Of a stretch of 64,000 nt of DNA, positions 25,412 to 34,286 are shown piece by piece. Positions within the stretch are counted from its first letter, which is position 1, and each line of letters opens with the position of its first letter. Both the position numbers and the translations under genes were made by a program. The notes beneath the pieces were generated by a model. The model searched no databases. It saw only the letters and a list, made by a program, of their open reading frames with translations, and was not told the origin of the DNA. The stretch is from Duganella aquatilis (lineage in GTDB: Bacteria; Pseudomonadota; Gammaproteobacteria; Burkholderiales; Burkholderiaceae_D): contig NZ_WKJL01000028.1 in assembly GCF_009674565.1 (NCBI RefSeq), forward strand, positions 1 to 64,000, read 5' to 3'.

Positions 25412-25924
25412 ATGGTCACGATACCTACAACCATAACCTCTTCGGCAGCCGGGTTTCAGCCTGCATTTAAGCCTGTCACTACCCGAGACCGTCATGCCTG
25501 CGCCCTTGCGTCGGTAGCGATCATCGCAGGCACCACACTTGAGGAGGTGTGGAAGAAGGCGGAAGAACTCGGCCTGCCCAAAACGGGGCCTTACAACCAC
25601 GTGATTGACGGGGACTTCCTTGCTGCTCTATTCGCGAAGTATTCGCTGGTTGCCACCGTTTGGAAGGAGTGCACCAAGGTGTCGCAGCTTCCAGATTGCT
25701 GCGTTGCTCTGGTCGGTTACGACGCCGACTGGGAGGTTGGTCGACACGTCGTGGTTCATCGAGCCAAGGCAAGTCATGACGCGAAGATGGTCATCTATGC
25801 GATTGACCCAACGGCAGCTAAGCCGGAGCAGCAGGTTCGTACTGATCTGGAGGCGCTGGCGCCAGCTTGGTACATTGGCGTTCATTCGATGGGGAAAGCA
25901 CCAACCACATCCGCGAAGAAGTAG
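25412..25924 (+). CDS. Hypothetical protein, papain/C39-like Cys-His-Asp pattern
   Basis: 170 residues from ATG at 25412 with TTGGAG six bases upstream. DRHACALASVAIIAG puts a Cys at the start of a helix, GRHVVVHRA supplies a His and IYAIDPTA an Asp, the order of C39-like and papain-like cysteine peptidases. No export signal is seen. The family is not recognised; the peptidase idea rests on motif order alone. Confidence 0.6.
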   Translation: MVTIPTTITSSAAGFQPAFKPVTTRDRHACALASVAIIAGTTLEEVWKKAEELGLPKTGPYNHVIDGDFLAALFAKYSLVATVWKECTKVSQLPDCCVALVGYDADWEVGRHVVVHRAKASHDAKMVIYAIDPTAAKPEQQVRTDLEALAPAWYIGVHSMGKAPTTSAKK

Positions 25925-25948
25925 TTCGATATGGCTTGGTTGAAGCGC

Positions 25949-26275
25949 TCAGGAGTTCTCGCTGTCTGGAGTCGGCTGGGGACTCAGCAAATCTGGCATC
26001 GAAACACCTAAGCCGCGAGCGATCCTCTCAATGTTGCAGATCGAGATGTTACGTTCGCCGCGCTCAACGGACGAGATGTAGTTCGTGTGTAGGCCTGCAT
26101 ATTCAGCCAGCTTTTCCTGCGATATCGATTGGGCCTTACGGAACCTTCTGACATTTGCAGCGAACAGAAGCTGAGCTTCACACTTTTGGGTTGGGGTGGA
26201 CACACCCGAAGCATCGGGTTTTTCCACGCCTAGCACCACACACTTTGAGTTTGATTTCCATGAGACAATAATCAA
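25949..26275 (-). CDS. XRE-family helix-turn-helix regulator
   Basis: Up to 108 residues; the helix-turn-helix spans AANVRRFRKAQSISQEKLAEYAG and LHTNYISSVERGERN (about 39-75). The start is unclear: TTG at 26275 lies inside a 17-bp inverted repeat and lacks a ribosome site, while GTG codons at 26239 and 26203 are alternatives. Divergent from the lipoprotein gene at 26326, which it likely represses along with itself. Confidence 0.8.
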   Translation of the reverse strand: MIIVSWKSNSKCVVLGVEKPDASGVSTPTQKCEAQLLFAANVRRFRKAQSISQEKLAEYAGLHTNYISSVERGERNISICNIERIARGLGVSMPDLLSPQPTPDSENS

Positions 26276-26288
26276 ACTTAAAGTGTGT
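26238..26288. promoter_or_regulatory. Inverted-repeat operator between XRE gene and lipoprotein gene
   Basis: Arms ACACACTTTGAGTTTGA (26238-26254) and TCAAACTTAAAGTGTGT (26272-26288) are complementary with a single mismatch, their centres 34 bp apart. Placement in the divergent gap fits binding of two dimers of the XRE regulator. Confidence 0.65.
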
Positions 26289-26325
26289 TTTTCTTGTAAC
26301 TTACTTTCTCTAAGGAGCCTAAGCC

Positions 26326-27462
26326 ATGGATTACATGGATCAACCGAGCGCCGGCGGAGTGGTCGGCCGCTCTAAACGTCGCCATTCCAGACTGACCATC
26401 ATCGCTGTCGTAGCCTCATCGATTGGCTTGACTGGTTGCAGTTCCAAACCAGACGACTCGGACATCAAAACGAGTCTTGCCAACGAATTCCAATGTCCGA
26501 TCTTGGAAGTCAACGACGTCAAGAAAACTGATGGCGCTGAACTTGGCAATCACAGCTACGAGGTCAGCTATACGTTTGAAGTTGCACTGAAAGGCGGCGC
26601 CAGCGCAGCCCAAAAGCTCCTGCCTGAGTTAGCTGTGCTGAATGAACGTCTTGAGCGTGGACGGTTGCAGCATGACCGCGCAGCCAACATCGCGGCCACT
26701 TCTGGCAACCCAGCGCCATTGGCCGCAGTCGTTGACCGAGCTACGGATGAAGTCATGACTGTACGTAAGCGACTCGCAGAGATACAGCCTTGTGAGTTGC
26801 CCAATGCTCGCTTTGCTATTGAACGAATCCGTGCCGCAGCTAAGCCCAAAGCGGATGCGCCCGATGAAGGTGTTCCTGTTGGCCTCGTAATGCGAGGGAC
26901 AAGCGCGATGATTAAGGCGGAAAGCGGCTGGCGCTTCGCTGAGCCGCCTAGATTTGACATCAACGCCGAAAAAGTCAGTCGTGACAGCAGCGTGCACATG
27001 CCGCAGCCATCCCCTCTTTGGACCGAGTTCTCACAGCGAGAAGGGGCATTCATTGCCAAGGTGCCTTCGGCTGAGCAATGTAACTTTGTCGAAGCTGATC
27101 CCAAGACAGGCCAACGGTGGTGGCAATGCTCGTTTGGGACTGCTGACACGAACATGGATGTTTGGTTTGCCAAGTTGTCCGGTACAAATGCCAATGGCAG
27201 CGTCGACTTGGATGCGAAAGTCAAAGACATTGCTGAGCGACATAACGAGCAGGTGAGTGACTTGAAGCCAGTGAAATGGGGAGCGGTCGATGCAGCGGAA
27301 TTCACAGGCAAATCCGCTGAGGAAGTGCGGAAGGTCCGGCTTTTTGTCGCTGGTCAGTATGAGGTCCAAGCGATTGCCTCAGTTGTGCCAGGCAGGAAAC
27401 CAAACTTCTCCGAAATGCGGCAGTTCATTGAAGGTGTAAAACCGACGTCCATCAGCGACTGA
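26326..27462 (+). CDS. Lipoprotein of unknown function
   Basis: 378 residues with AAGGAG eight bases before the ATG. A basic stretch GRSKRRHSR precedes a membrane segment and lipobox LTGC at about 37-40, an unusually long n-region. The mature part has a possible coiled segment (LAVLNERLERGRLQHDRAANI, about 105-125) and two later globular regions with Cys pairs. No family recognised. Confidence 0.7.
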   Translation: MDYMDQPSAGGVVGRSKRRHSRLTIIAVVASSIGLTGCSSKPDDSDIKTSLANEFQCPILEVNDVKKTDGAELGNHSYEVSYTFEVALKGGASAAQKLLPELAVLNERLERGRLQHDRAANIAATSGNPAPLAAVVDRATDEVMTVRKRLAEIQPCELPNARFAIERIRAAAKPKADAPDEGVPVGLVMRGTSAMIKAESGWRFAEPPRFDINAEKVSRDSSVHMPQPSPLWTEFSQREGAFIAKVPSAEQCNFVEADPKTGQRWWQCSFGTADTNMDVWFAKLSGTNANGSVDLDAKVKDIAERHNEQVSDLKPVKWGAVDAAEFTGKSAEEVRKVRLFVAGQYEVQAIASVVPGRKPNFSEMRQFIEGVKPTSISD

Positions 27463-27508
27463 CACCAGCCGAACAATTAAAAGATCCCAACTTCAGGAAG
27501 TTCATCTA

Positions 27509-28366
27509 ATGTCAATAATTCAGAGAGTAATCGTCGTCACCGCTTCAATCGTCTTGGCTGCTTGTGGTGGCGGAGGCTCGTCTTCTTCGCATGTGGCCGC
27601 AACACCACCCACGACGCCAACAGGCCCAACTACACCGGTTGATCCGATGCCACCAGTCGTAACACCGCCGACAGTGGCTGCTTGTGCTGCCCCTACGACA
27701 AATCAGGCACCGGTCCTCTTTGACAAAGCTCCGATGCTCGCGATTTGCGACGGCGTGTATGTTGAACCCACCACGACGGCAGACGATCAACTGGCCTTGC
27801 GTCAGAGCGTTGCAGGAGCCTATACGACGGTCACAAAGTTTTATGGCGAGTTCACCGCGCCGCATCCACAAATGATCTTCTGCCAAACGCAGGCTTGCCG
27901 TGCATATTTCATGGGTAGCTATGCCGGTGTCTACTCGCCACTAGGTTTCAAACTGCCGAACGCAACCTATACAGCCGGGAAGCCAACCATCTTCATAACC
28001 TACACCAGCTTCGTGGGGCAGGCACATAGCTTGACGGTCGCGCACGAGTTGACGCATACCGAAACGCTCTACCGATATGGCGGCGGCGGAGTGCCGTCTT
28101 GGTTCAACGAGGGTATCGCAACTTTGGTCGGTAGCTATCCTGACTGCACTAGCCTGACCGCTAATTACGTCGTTGACTTCCGAACTGCCGACTTCGAGGC
28201 CGCAGTGGCCGATAGCTCGAAGGGGGATGCGATATATTGTCAGGCGGCCCGTGAAACAAACGCTTGGATCACTGCAAATGGCAAGCAGAAACTAATTGAC
28301 CTGCTGGCAGGCGTCAAAGCTGGCAATCAGTTCTACACGTTGTACGGCAATCTGATCAATCACTGA
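27509..28366 (+). CDS. Lipoprotein with gluzincin-type metallopeptidase domain
   Basis: 285 residues. Lipobox VLAAC then GGGGSSSS and a Pro/Thr-rich linker (PTTPTGPTTPVDP). The catalytic domain has the zinc motif HELTHTETLY with the third ligand in WFNEGIATLVGSY about 20 residues on, the arrangement of peptidase MA-like proteins. Probably a cell-surface or periplasmic protease. Follows the previous lipoprotein gene by 46 bases. Confidence 0.75.
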   Translation: MSIIQRVIVVTASIVLAACGGGGSSSSHVAATPPTTPTGPTTPVDPMPPVVTPPTVAACAAPTTNQAPVLFDKAPMLAICDGVYVEPTTTADDQLALRQSVAGAYTTVTKFYGEFTAPHPQMIFCQTQACRAYFMGSYAGVYSPLGFKLPNATYTAGKPTIFITYTSFVGQAHSLTVAHELTHTETLYRYGGGGVPSWFNEGIATLVGSYPDCTSLTANYVVDFRTADFEAAVADSSKGDAIYCQAARETNAWITANGKQKLIDLLAGVKAGNQFYTLYGNLINH

Positions 28367-28582
28367 ACCGCGTTTAGCAAGAGGCTTGCTCAAGCCCTCT
28401 GCTGAACATGCTCCTGTCTACGGTCGCAACGTATAGCGGCCGTAGGCTCTTCTCCAGTGCATGCAAAGGTCGGCCTCCCAGCTGATCTGCCTGCACTTCC
28501 GTTATTCCCGTCATTTATAGACCGTGCTCTAAGCGCAGGCCTTTGCACGCCCGTACTTTGACGGTCCGACCAAGGAACGATT

Positions 28583-28906
28583 ATGAAAGACCACTCATCG
28601 GTAGTGAAACCTACTACCTCAGATACGCCACAGTTCAGGCCGCTATTTAAACTCGGAATGCTTTTGGCGACTCCTGGCGCACTTGATCTGCTAGATCGCC
28701 ACGGCATCAACGCTACAACTTATCTCACTCGGCATCACCAAGGGGACTTCGGCAGCATCTGTGCTGCTGATGCTAAAGAAAACCTGTTTGCCATCGAGCA
28801 CGGACTTCGCATCTTATCCAGCTATGACGTCGCGAAGGAGCGACTTTGGATAATCACGGAAGCTGACCGCTCCTCCACCACACTGCTGCTGCCGTCGGAG
28901 TATTGA
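28583..28906 (+). CDS. Small conserved plasmid/ICE-associated protein
   Basis: 107 residues. FKLGMLLATPGALDLLDRHG, RHHQGDFGSICAADAKEN and LWIITEADRSSTTLLLPSEY match a small conserved family that is common on plasmids and integrative elements and has no known function. Start ATG with AAGGAACG upstream. The next gene follows within 3 bases. Confidence 0.78.
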   Translation: MKDHSSVVKPTTSDTPQFRPLFKLGMLLATPGALDLLDRHGINATTYLTRHHQGDFGSICAADAKENLFAIEHGLRILSSYDVAKERLWIITEADRSSTTLLLPSEY

Positions 28907-28908
28907 AC

Positions 28909-29307
28909 ATGACTAGGACATCTGACCCCGGACAAGACTTTCCGCCATCGGCATACGCTATCTGCAACCTTCTGCTCTTAATGCCACATCTTCCGCTCAC
29001 CACAGAATCAGAAGTGGATTACGGCGCAGCAGACCCGGCCTTGCTTGTACAACTGGCAGACGCTGGTGATGCTGCACTTCTGATCATCCACATTGGGACT
29101 GCAGCAGTTGGCCGGCTATTAGCAAGAGCTGCTACAGATCCGTTTGGTGAGGAGGAACTTGCTGATGTTGTCGAGTCATTAGGCTGGCTCGTGGCAGAGC
29201 TCAATGACCTCGCAACTGTCGCACACAAGATTTCAGGCCGCTGCCGCCAACTTACCTACGACTATGCGCCAGAAATCGCGAGCTCGCTTCCCCTAGCTAA
29301 ACCATAA
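28909..29307 (+). CDS. Hypothetical protein
   Basis: 132 residues from ATG at 28909 with CGGAG upstream; an in-frame TTG lies two codons earlier. Mostly helical, acidic, no export signal (LLVQLADAGDAALLIIHIGT, then EEELADVVESLGWLVAEL). Family not recognised. Pairs with the upstream small element-associated gene in one transcription unit. Confidence 0.6.
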   Translation: MTRTSDPGQDFPPSAYAICNLLLLMPHLPLTTESEVDYGAADPALLVQLADAGDAALLIIHIGTAAVGRLLARAATDPFGEEELADVVESLGWLVAELNDLATVAHKISGRCRQLTYDYAPEIASSLPLAKP

Positions 29308-29388
29308 GAACATAGATGGTGGCCTAGCGCCGCCAGATTCAAGCACTAGGCCGGCCATTTCGGATGGCATCCAACAAAGGAAATATGC

Positions 29389-30366
29389 ATGAAAAAGTCA
29401 GCAGCTGTATCTTCCAAAACGCCAAAGCCTGAAAGCACGAAGGCAGCGCTTGAAACGCCGCTGGCTGCTTCGTCAGTATTGGTTGCCACTTACTCGGCGG
29501 CAGCGCAATCTGACGCCACCACACGGTCATACGACGCGGACATACGGCACTTCCGAATGAATGGCGGCAAGATCCCAGCGACTGCGAAGATGGTTGCTGA
29601 ATACTTGGCGAACTTTGCCAGTACAAATGCGGTGGCAACTCTACAGCACCGCTTAATCGCCATCCACCGGGCGCATATTGATAAGCATCTTCCATCGCCG
29701 GTCATGGATCATCTCGTCAAGCGGACCATGCAAGGCATCCGTCGAACGATGGGAACAAAACAACGCAGGGTAACAGCGTTAGTTAAAGATGATTTGCTAG
29801 AGATGATGGTCTACGTCGATCAACAACTACCGCTCAAGGCGGCGCGAGATAAGGCCCTACTGTTGATTGGCTTTGCCGGAGCATTTCGACGATCTGAGTT
29901 GGTTGGGTTACGCTACGAAGACATCACCCGATACGACACCGGATTAGAACTTCTTCTTCGGCGCTCAAAGACCGATCAGGAGGGTATTGGGCGCACTGTA
30001 TTTATTCCGCATGCACGAGGCAGTCGCTGCCCAGTTAAGGCACTCCTAACCTGGCTTGATATTGCTGGAATAGAGAGCGGTCCACTTTTCAGAGCGATCA
30101 ATCGGCACGATCAGATTGTAGGCGAAAAGGCCCTTACGCCGCAGTCAGTGGCACTGATCGTCAAGTCCGCGGTGCGGGTAATTAAAGGCGATGTCGCCGC
30201 GCAGTCGGTGGCAGGGCACTCGTTGCGTTCAGGTTTCGTGACCGAGGCTGCTACCGTGGGCCTTCAGTCATATCAGATTCGTGAGCAGACGGGTCATACT
30301 TCCGATGTGACACTAGCCCGCTATATTCGTCCCGTCGCGAAGCGAAAGATTCCAAGTCTGCTTTGA
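29389..30366 (+). CDS. Tyrosine recombinase, XerC/D-like
   Basis: 325 residues. Core-binding domain at about 40-125; catalytic domain with Arg in GFAGAFRRSELVGLRYEDI, Lys in RRSKTDQEG, His-x-x-Arg in AGHSLRSGF, His in QTGHTSDVT and Tyr in LARYIRPV. It lacks the arm-binding domain of the edge integrase. It may be the remnant integrase of an older insertion or act on a resolution or cassette site inside the island. Confidence 0.88.
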   Translation: MKKSAAVSSKTPKPESTKAALETPLAASSVLVATYSAAAQSDATTRSYDADIRHFRMNGGKIPATAKMVAEYLANFASTNAVATLQHRLIAIHRAHIDKHLPSPVMDHLVKRTMQGIRRTMGTKQRRVTALVKDDLLEMMVYVDQQLPLKAARDKALLLIGFAGAFRRSELVGLRYEDITRYDTGLELLLRRSKTDQEGIGRTVFIPHARGSRCPVKALLTWLDIAGIESGPLFRAINRHDQIVGEKALTPQSVALIVKSAVRVIKGDVAAQSVAGHSLRSGFVTEAATVGLQSYQIREQTGHTSDVTLARYIRPVAKRKIPSLL

Positions 30367-30489
30367 AGTCCAATACGCTCAATCATGTCGGTTGACCTAA
30401 ACATACGAGGACAACTGGCAAATGCACGGCACGATTCAAGTAAAATCTTGAGGTATCATGGACACCACCTTAACTCGCTCCGGATCACA

Positions 30490-30867
30490 ATGAGTAAGCA
30501 AGTCAGCGTTGTTCGCCTTTCCCTATTCAAAGATAGCCAAGTTTCTTTTCTCGCCGCGCTGGATGACGCAAACATTCAACACCAACGCGTACACCTATTT
30601 TCATCTGGGGCTCAAGCTTCAGGAATAGTTGAAACTATCTCAGCACTGTCCGATGCAATGCCTTGGAATGCCCTAGCGAAAGTGATAGTGGCCTGGATAG
30701 ATGCTCGTAAAAGTCGAGAAGTCCTGATTCAAACAGCAGACGGCAAAACAATTCATGCCAAAGGGTATTCGGCTGAAGACGTACAGAAATTCCTTCCAAT
30801 CTCGGCGACGATTGCAGTCATCGACACAGGAGGTAGCGAAAATTCCGGAGCCAGATCGACTACCTAA
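30490..30867 (+). CDS. Small protein resembling effector-associated constant component (EACC1)
   Basis: 125 residues from ATG at 30490; a longer in-frame reading starts at 30385 without a ribosome site. The segment VIVAWIDARKSREVLIQTADG followed by IHAKGYSAEDVQKFL resembles the EACC1 domain that accompanies predicted conflict-system effectors. No obvious effector gene follows. Assignment is tentative. Confidence 0.55.
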   Translation: MSKQVSVVRLSLFKDSQVSFLAALDDANIQHQRVHLFSSGAQASGIVETISALSDAMPWNALAKVIVAWIDARKSREVLIQTADGKTIHAKGYSAEDVQKFLPISATIAVIDTGGSENSGARSTT

Positions 30868-31068
30868 TAAGTTAACTTTCGTACTCCACCAGCTAGTCCT
30901 ACCTGATAGGCGGCTTGCGCCCAACGCTACCCTTCAAATTAAGGATGACCAAGGCCGACTGTCCCTGAATCACTCTATGTCAGTAGCTCATATAATGATC
31001 GATGCATTATCAATCGATTCATATAATGGTGAATGAAATTCCGCATTCTCCAGTAGCCGACGGCAGTG

Positions 31069-31491
31069 CTAGGCAGATAAGAAATCGATGGATGCCACTT
31101 CACTTAACATTTGACGTAGTACGTCAGACTCCTTTTCTCCCACTTCGCTTTCAAATATTTCCTGTGCCTTCTGCCATTTGTATTTAGCCAGTTCCAAAAC
31201 ACGACGTCCTTCATCAGTCAACAGTACCTCTCTGCTTCGACGATCTTCGCCAGCGACCACTCGCACATATCCGCTCGATTCAAGAGGTCGAATGTTTTTT
31301 CCTATCGTAGCTCGTTCCATAATCATTTGCCTCGCCAATGCCCCAAGTGAGATTGGTTGCAAGCGTGCAACCTCCTCTAACACCATGTATTGAGTTGCTT
31401 TCAAGCCACAAGGTGCCAAAAGTTGGTCATAAAGTTGAGTCGCACGCCGCGCAGCTCGGCGTAAAGAATAGCAATTGCATCGAACAACCAT
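31069..31491 (-). CDS. MarR-family regulator with N-terminal Cys pair
   Basis: 140 residues, GAGGA seven bases before the ATG. N-terminus MVVRCNCYSLRRAARRATQL has a CxC pair seen in a subgroup of MarR proteins that may sense thiol or sulfur oxidants. Winged helix around ISLGALARQMIMERATIGK and GEDRRSREVLLTDEGR. Divergent from the persulfide dioxygenase gene across a dyad (31554-31577), so its likely target is that sulfur module. Confidence 0.85.
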   Translation of the reverse strand: MVVRCNCYSLRRAARRATQLYDQLLAPCGLKATQYMVLEEVARLQPISLGALARQMIMERATIGKNIRPLESSGYVRVVAGEDRRSREVLLTDEGRRVLELAKYKWQKAQEIFESEVGEKESDVLRQMLSEVASIDFLSA

Positions 31492-31553
31492 CCGAAGTCC
31501 TCTTAAAAATTGTAATCGTATTTTGACATCTCTCTCCTAAGATGCATTCGAAA

Positions 31554-31577
31554 AATTAGTAGCATATGCGTATAATT
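31554..31577. promoter_or_regulatory. Candidate MarR operator over the -10 of the persulfide dioxygenase gene
   Basis: AATTA at 31554 and TAATT at 31573 flank a central CATATG dyad, overlapping TATAAT at 31571-31576. A repressor bound here would block the promoter. The ATG at 31566 falls inside this signal, so it is not a start. Confidence 0.5.
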
Positions 31578-31619
31578 AAAGAAAAAGTAAATTTTATCCC
31601 CTCGTACATAGGAGGTCGT

Positions 31620-32933
31620 GTGCGCAATTCAACTTCGATTCCGGTCATTAAGCTCAGTGATAAGTTATCTATTGGTCCACAGCCAATGCTCGCCGATTTC
31701 GCTCTACTTGCAGCGGAGGGCTATGATACGGTAATCAACAATAGACCAGGATTCGAAGACGCCATGCAGCCATCCCCAGAGGCCGAGGCGCAGGCAGCAC
31801 AATCTGCGGGCATGGTCTATAAGTTCATTCCTATAACATTGGCAAACATCACTGAAGCGGACGTTCGAGCCTTTCAAGACGCAGTTGCAGGGACCGACGG
31901 AAGCGTGCTTGCTCACTGCAAAAGCGGCTTACGCTCTGCAACTTTGCACGTGATTGGTGAGGTACTTGATGGAAGACTCGCCCAAAACGAAATTCCGAAA
32001 ATGGCCGACTATTGGCAACTAAACCTTTCTGAGGCGACGAGGTGGCTCGATCAGCATTCACAGCGTACTCCCCACGTCCACGGGTTTTATGACAACCGAA
32101 CAGGCAGCGTTCAATACGTGATTGTCGATCCTAGCACCTTGCACTGCGCAGTTATCGATCCTGTGCTCGATTTCGATGAAAAATCTGGCTCAACGGCGAC
32201 GGTTAGTGCCGATGCCATATTGGCGTTCATAGCAGATGAGGGGCTGTTTCTTGAGTGGATACTTGAAACGCATCCACACGCAGACCATTTCTCAGCGGCG
32301 CAATATATGAAGCGGCGCTCAGGAGCACTTGTTGCTACAAGCGCGCGCGTCGTAGAAGTACAACGGTTATGGCAGTCTATTTATAACCTACCGCAACTCT
32401 TAACAGATGGTTCGCAATGGGACCGTTTGTGGCTCGATGATGAAGTATTCACGATTGGCTCATTGGACGTGACTGTGCTTTCGTCTCCGGGGCACACCCC
32501 AGCATCCGTTACGTACCTAGCAGGTGATGCTGCCTTTGTCCACGACACCTTGTTCATGCCGGATTCAGGTACCGCACGAGCGGATTTTCCCGGCGGCGAT
32601 GCAGGTCAGTTATGGGACTCAATTGCTGCTATTTTGAAGTTGCCTGATGCGACCAGGCTATTTACTGGTCATGACTATCCGCCAGACGGCCGCTCGCCTC
32701 GCTGGGAAACAACTGTTGCCGAGCAAAAAACGCGTAATGTCCACGTGGCGGGAAGCGACCGGGCACAATTTATCGCTCGCCGGGAAGGACGCGACCGCAC
32801 ATTACCTATGCCCAAGCTACTACTTCCCGCGCTGCAAATAAATATCGCCGCTGGGCATTTACCTGAGCAAGAGGCCAACGGTCGCAGTTATCTGAAGATT
32901 CCGCTGAACACATTTCCAGGCGTAGCCTGGTAA
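31620..32933 (+). CDS. blh: Bifunctional sulfur transferase (DUF442) / persulfide dioxygenase (MBL fold), Blh type
   Basis: 437 residues from GTG at 31620, four bases after GGAGG; an upstream ATG (31566) lies in the -10 box. DUF442 domain at about 5-125 with the phosphatase/rhodanese-like loop LAHCKSGLRS (Cys100). Metallo-beta-lactamase domain from about 145 with THPHADHFSAA (about 217-227) and SPGHTPASVTYL, as in ETHE1 persulfide dioxygenases. This fusion is the Blh protein of bigR-type sulfide-detoxification operons. It oxidises glutathione persulfide to sulfite. Followed by an alpha/beta hydrolase. Confidence 0.9.
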   Translation: MRNSTSIPVIKLSDKLSIGPQPMLADFALLAAEGYDTVINNRPGFEDAMQPSPEAEAQAAQSAGMVYKFIPITLANITEADVRAFQDAVAGTDGSVLAHCKSGLRSATLHVIGEVLDGRLAQNEIPKMADYWQLNLSEATRWLDQHSQRTPHVHGFYDNRTGSVQYVIVDPSTLHCAVIDPVLDFDEKSGSTATVSADAILAFIADEGLFLEWILETHPHADHFSAAQYMKRRSGALVATSARVVEVQRLWQSIYNLPQLLTDGSQWDRLWLDDEVFTIGSLDVTVLSSPGHTPASVTYLAGDAAFVHDTLFMPDSGTARADFPGGDAGQLWDSIAAILKLPDATRLFTGHDYPPDGRSPRWETTVAEQKTRNVHVAGSDRAQFIARREGRDRTLPMPKLLLPALQINIAAGHLPEQEANGRSYLKIPLNTFPGVAW

Positions 32934-32952
32934 CATCGATGAGGGAGCTACT

Positions 32953-33843
32953 ATGGTTGATCAGTTGAACACAGCACTGCATAACGTTGAAATTCGTCGC
33001 GTCGGCACGAAGAACGGAGCGATTCATGTTCGTCATTTCCCTGGTAATGGCCCGGCCTTTCTGCTTCTTCACGGGTTCCCTGACAATTCCCGGATCTACG
33101 ACGACCTTATTCCACATTTGGTCGCTGGCGGGCGTCAGGTGGTTGCAATAGATTTTCTCGGCTTTGGCGCATCCGAAAAACCAGCGGACGCGCAGTACAG
33201 CTTCGCGCAGCAAATAGCGGACGTAGAAGCGGTCGCAAAAGAACTTAACCTGCCGACCGTGATCCCGGTCGGACACGACGCCGGTGGCCCCGCTGCAATC
33301 AACTTCGCCCTCAAACATCCACAACAAACTGCTGCGGTTGTGGTGATTAACGCGTTTTATGGAGACGCGCCAGGATTGCTTGTGCCTGAGCTGATTGAGG
33401 TGTTTTCACACAAACCATTGAAGGCACTGCAGCAGCACTTTTTGCGCAGTCCAGAACAATTTGCTTGGCTTCTCAATTTTCAGAGGGAGCGTATGAGTGC
33501 TGATTTGACGGAGCAACAGAAACGTCGCTATCAGGAATTACTGGGGCCGGTCATTGATGAAAACTTCCGCCAGCAGCCGAGCGCAGGGCCTGCGTTTGCT
33601 CAAATGACTTATCAGCTTGGTGATGAGGTCGCGTCAAATACTGCACGCCTGGTTGAATTGCGACGTTCACATGTACCATTCACTTTTGTGTGGGGGCGTA
33701 ACGATCCGTACCTACATGTCACGGTTGCGGAGTATATGTGCTCTCAAGTTCGGCAAGGAGTCTTGCACGTTCTTGATGCAGGGCACTGGCCCCAGATCGA
33801 TGAGTCCAGTGCAGTTGCGAATATTATGCTTGGGGTTCGCTGA
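32953..33843 (+). CDS. Alpha/beta hydrolase with Asp nucleophile (haloalkane dehalogenase/epoxide hydrolase class)
   Basis: 296 residues. Oxyanion region LLHGFPDNSRIYD, nucleophile Asp109 in PVGHDAGGPAAINFAL, and the catalytic His in LDAGHWPQIDES. An Asp rather than Ser at the nucleophile elbow puts it with haloalkane dehalogenases and epoxide hydrolases; DFLGFGASEKP fits too. 19 bases after the blh gene. Its 3' end overlaps the convergent YeeE-like gene by 20 bases. Confidence 0.87.
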   Translation: MVDQLNTALHNVEIRRVGTKNGAIHVRHFPGNGPAFLLLHGFPDNSRIYDDLIPHLVAGGRQVVAIDFLGFGASEKPADAQYSFAQQIADVEAVAKELNLPTVIPVGHDAGGPAAINFALKHPQQTAAVVVINAFYGDAPGLLVPELIEVFSHKPLKALQQHFLRSPEQFAWLLNFQRERMSADLTEQQKRRYQELLGPVIDENFRQQPSAGPAFAQMTYQLGDEVASNTARLVELRRSHVPFTFVWGRNDPYLHVTVAEYMCSQVRQGVLHVLDAGHWPQIDESSAVANIMLGVR

Positions 33844-34270
33844 GCGTTTGACGAGCGGCTTTTCTTCGTTCCAGCGCTTCGAAGACTGCCATGCCTACAA
33901 CCATCGCGGCAGTGAATATCATCAGTTTGCTGCCGCCGCTTAGTAGCGAGGCAAGTGCCGGGCCCGGACAGAAGCCTGCCAGACCCCAGCCCACACCAAA
34001 CATCAGGCTACCCAGAACCAAGCGGCGTTCGATATTACTCGCGATAGGCAGCTGCATGACATCGCCTAGAAACGAACGCTCTCGCTTTGATGCGCGCTGA
34101 AAAGCAATCGATCCGACGAGGATTGCCCCGAGCATAACCAATCCCAGTGAGGGGTCCCACCATCCCTTCAAATCCAAAAAGCCTTGTACTTTTTCCGGAT
34201 CGGTCATGCCGGAAACGATTAGACCTAGGCCAAAAACTAAACCAGCCATAAGTGAACTCAAAAGTTGCAT
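33824..34270 (-). CDS. YeeE/YedE-family sulfur transporter, C-terminal-type half (DUF6691)
   Basis: 148 residues starting MQLLSSLMAGLVFGLGLIVSGM (start at 34270). Four or five membrane helices. GWGLAGFCPGPALASLLSGG holds the conserved Cys of YeeE/YedE (TsuA-like) sulfur-compound transporters. The partner half lies just upstream at 34287, a known split arrangement. Both probably move thiosulfate or a related sulfur species across the inner membrane. Confidence 0.85.
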   Translation of the reverse strand: MQLLSSLMAGLVFGLGLIVSGMTDPEKVQGFLDLKGWWDPSLGLVMLGAILVGSIAFQRASKRERSFLGDVMQLPIASNIERRLVLGSLMFGVGWGLAGFCPGPALASLLSGGSKLMIFTAAMVVGMAVFEALERRKAARQTLSEPQA

Positions 34271-34286
34271 TGGATACCTTTCAAAC

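Noticed and set aside
30755-31036. 93-codon plus-strand frame overlapping the EACC1-like gene
   Set aside because: Begins inside that gene in another frame; no ribosome site and no similarity that I recognise.
31566-31619. Upstream ATG start for the persulfide dioxygenase
   Set aside because: The ATG lies five bases before a TATAAT box, and a GGAGG site precedes GTG 31620.
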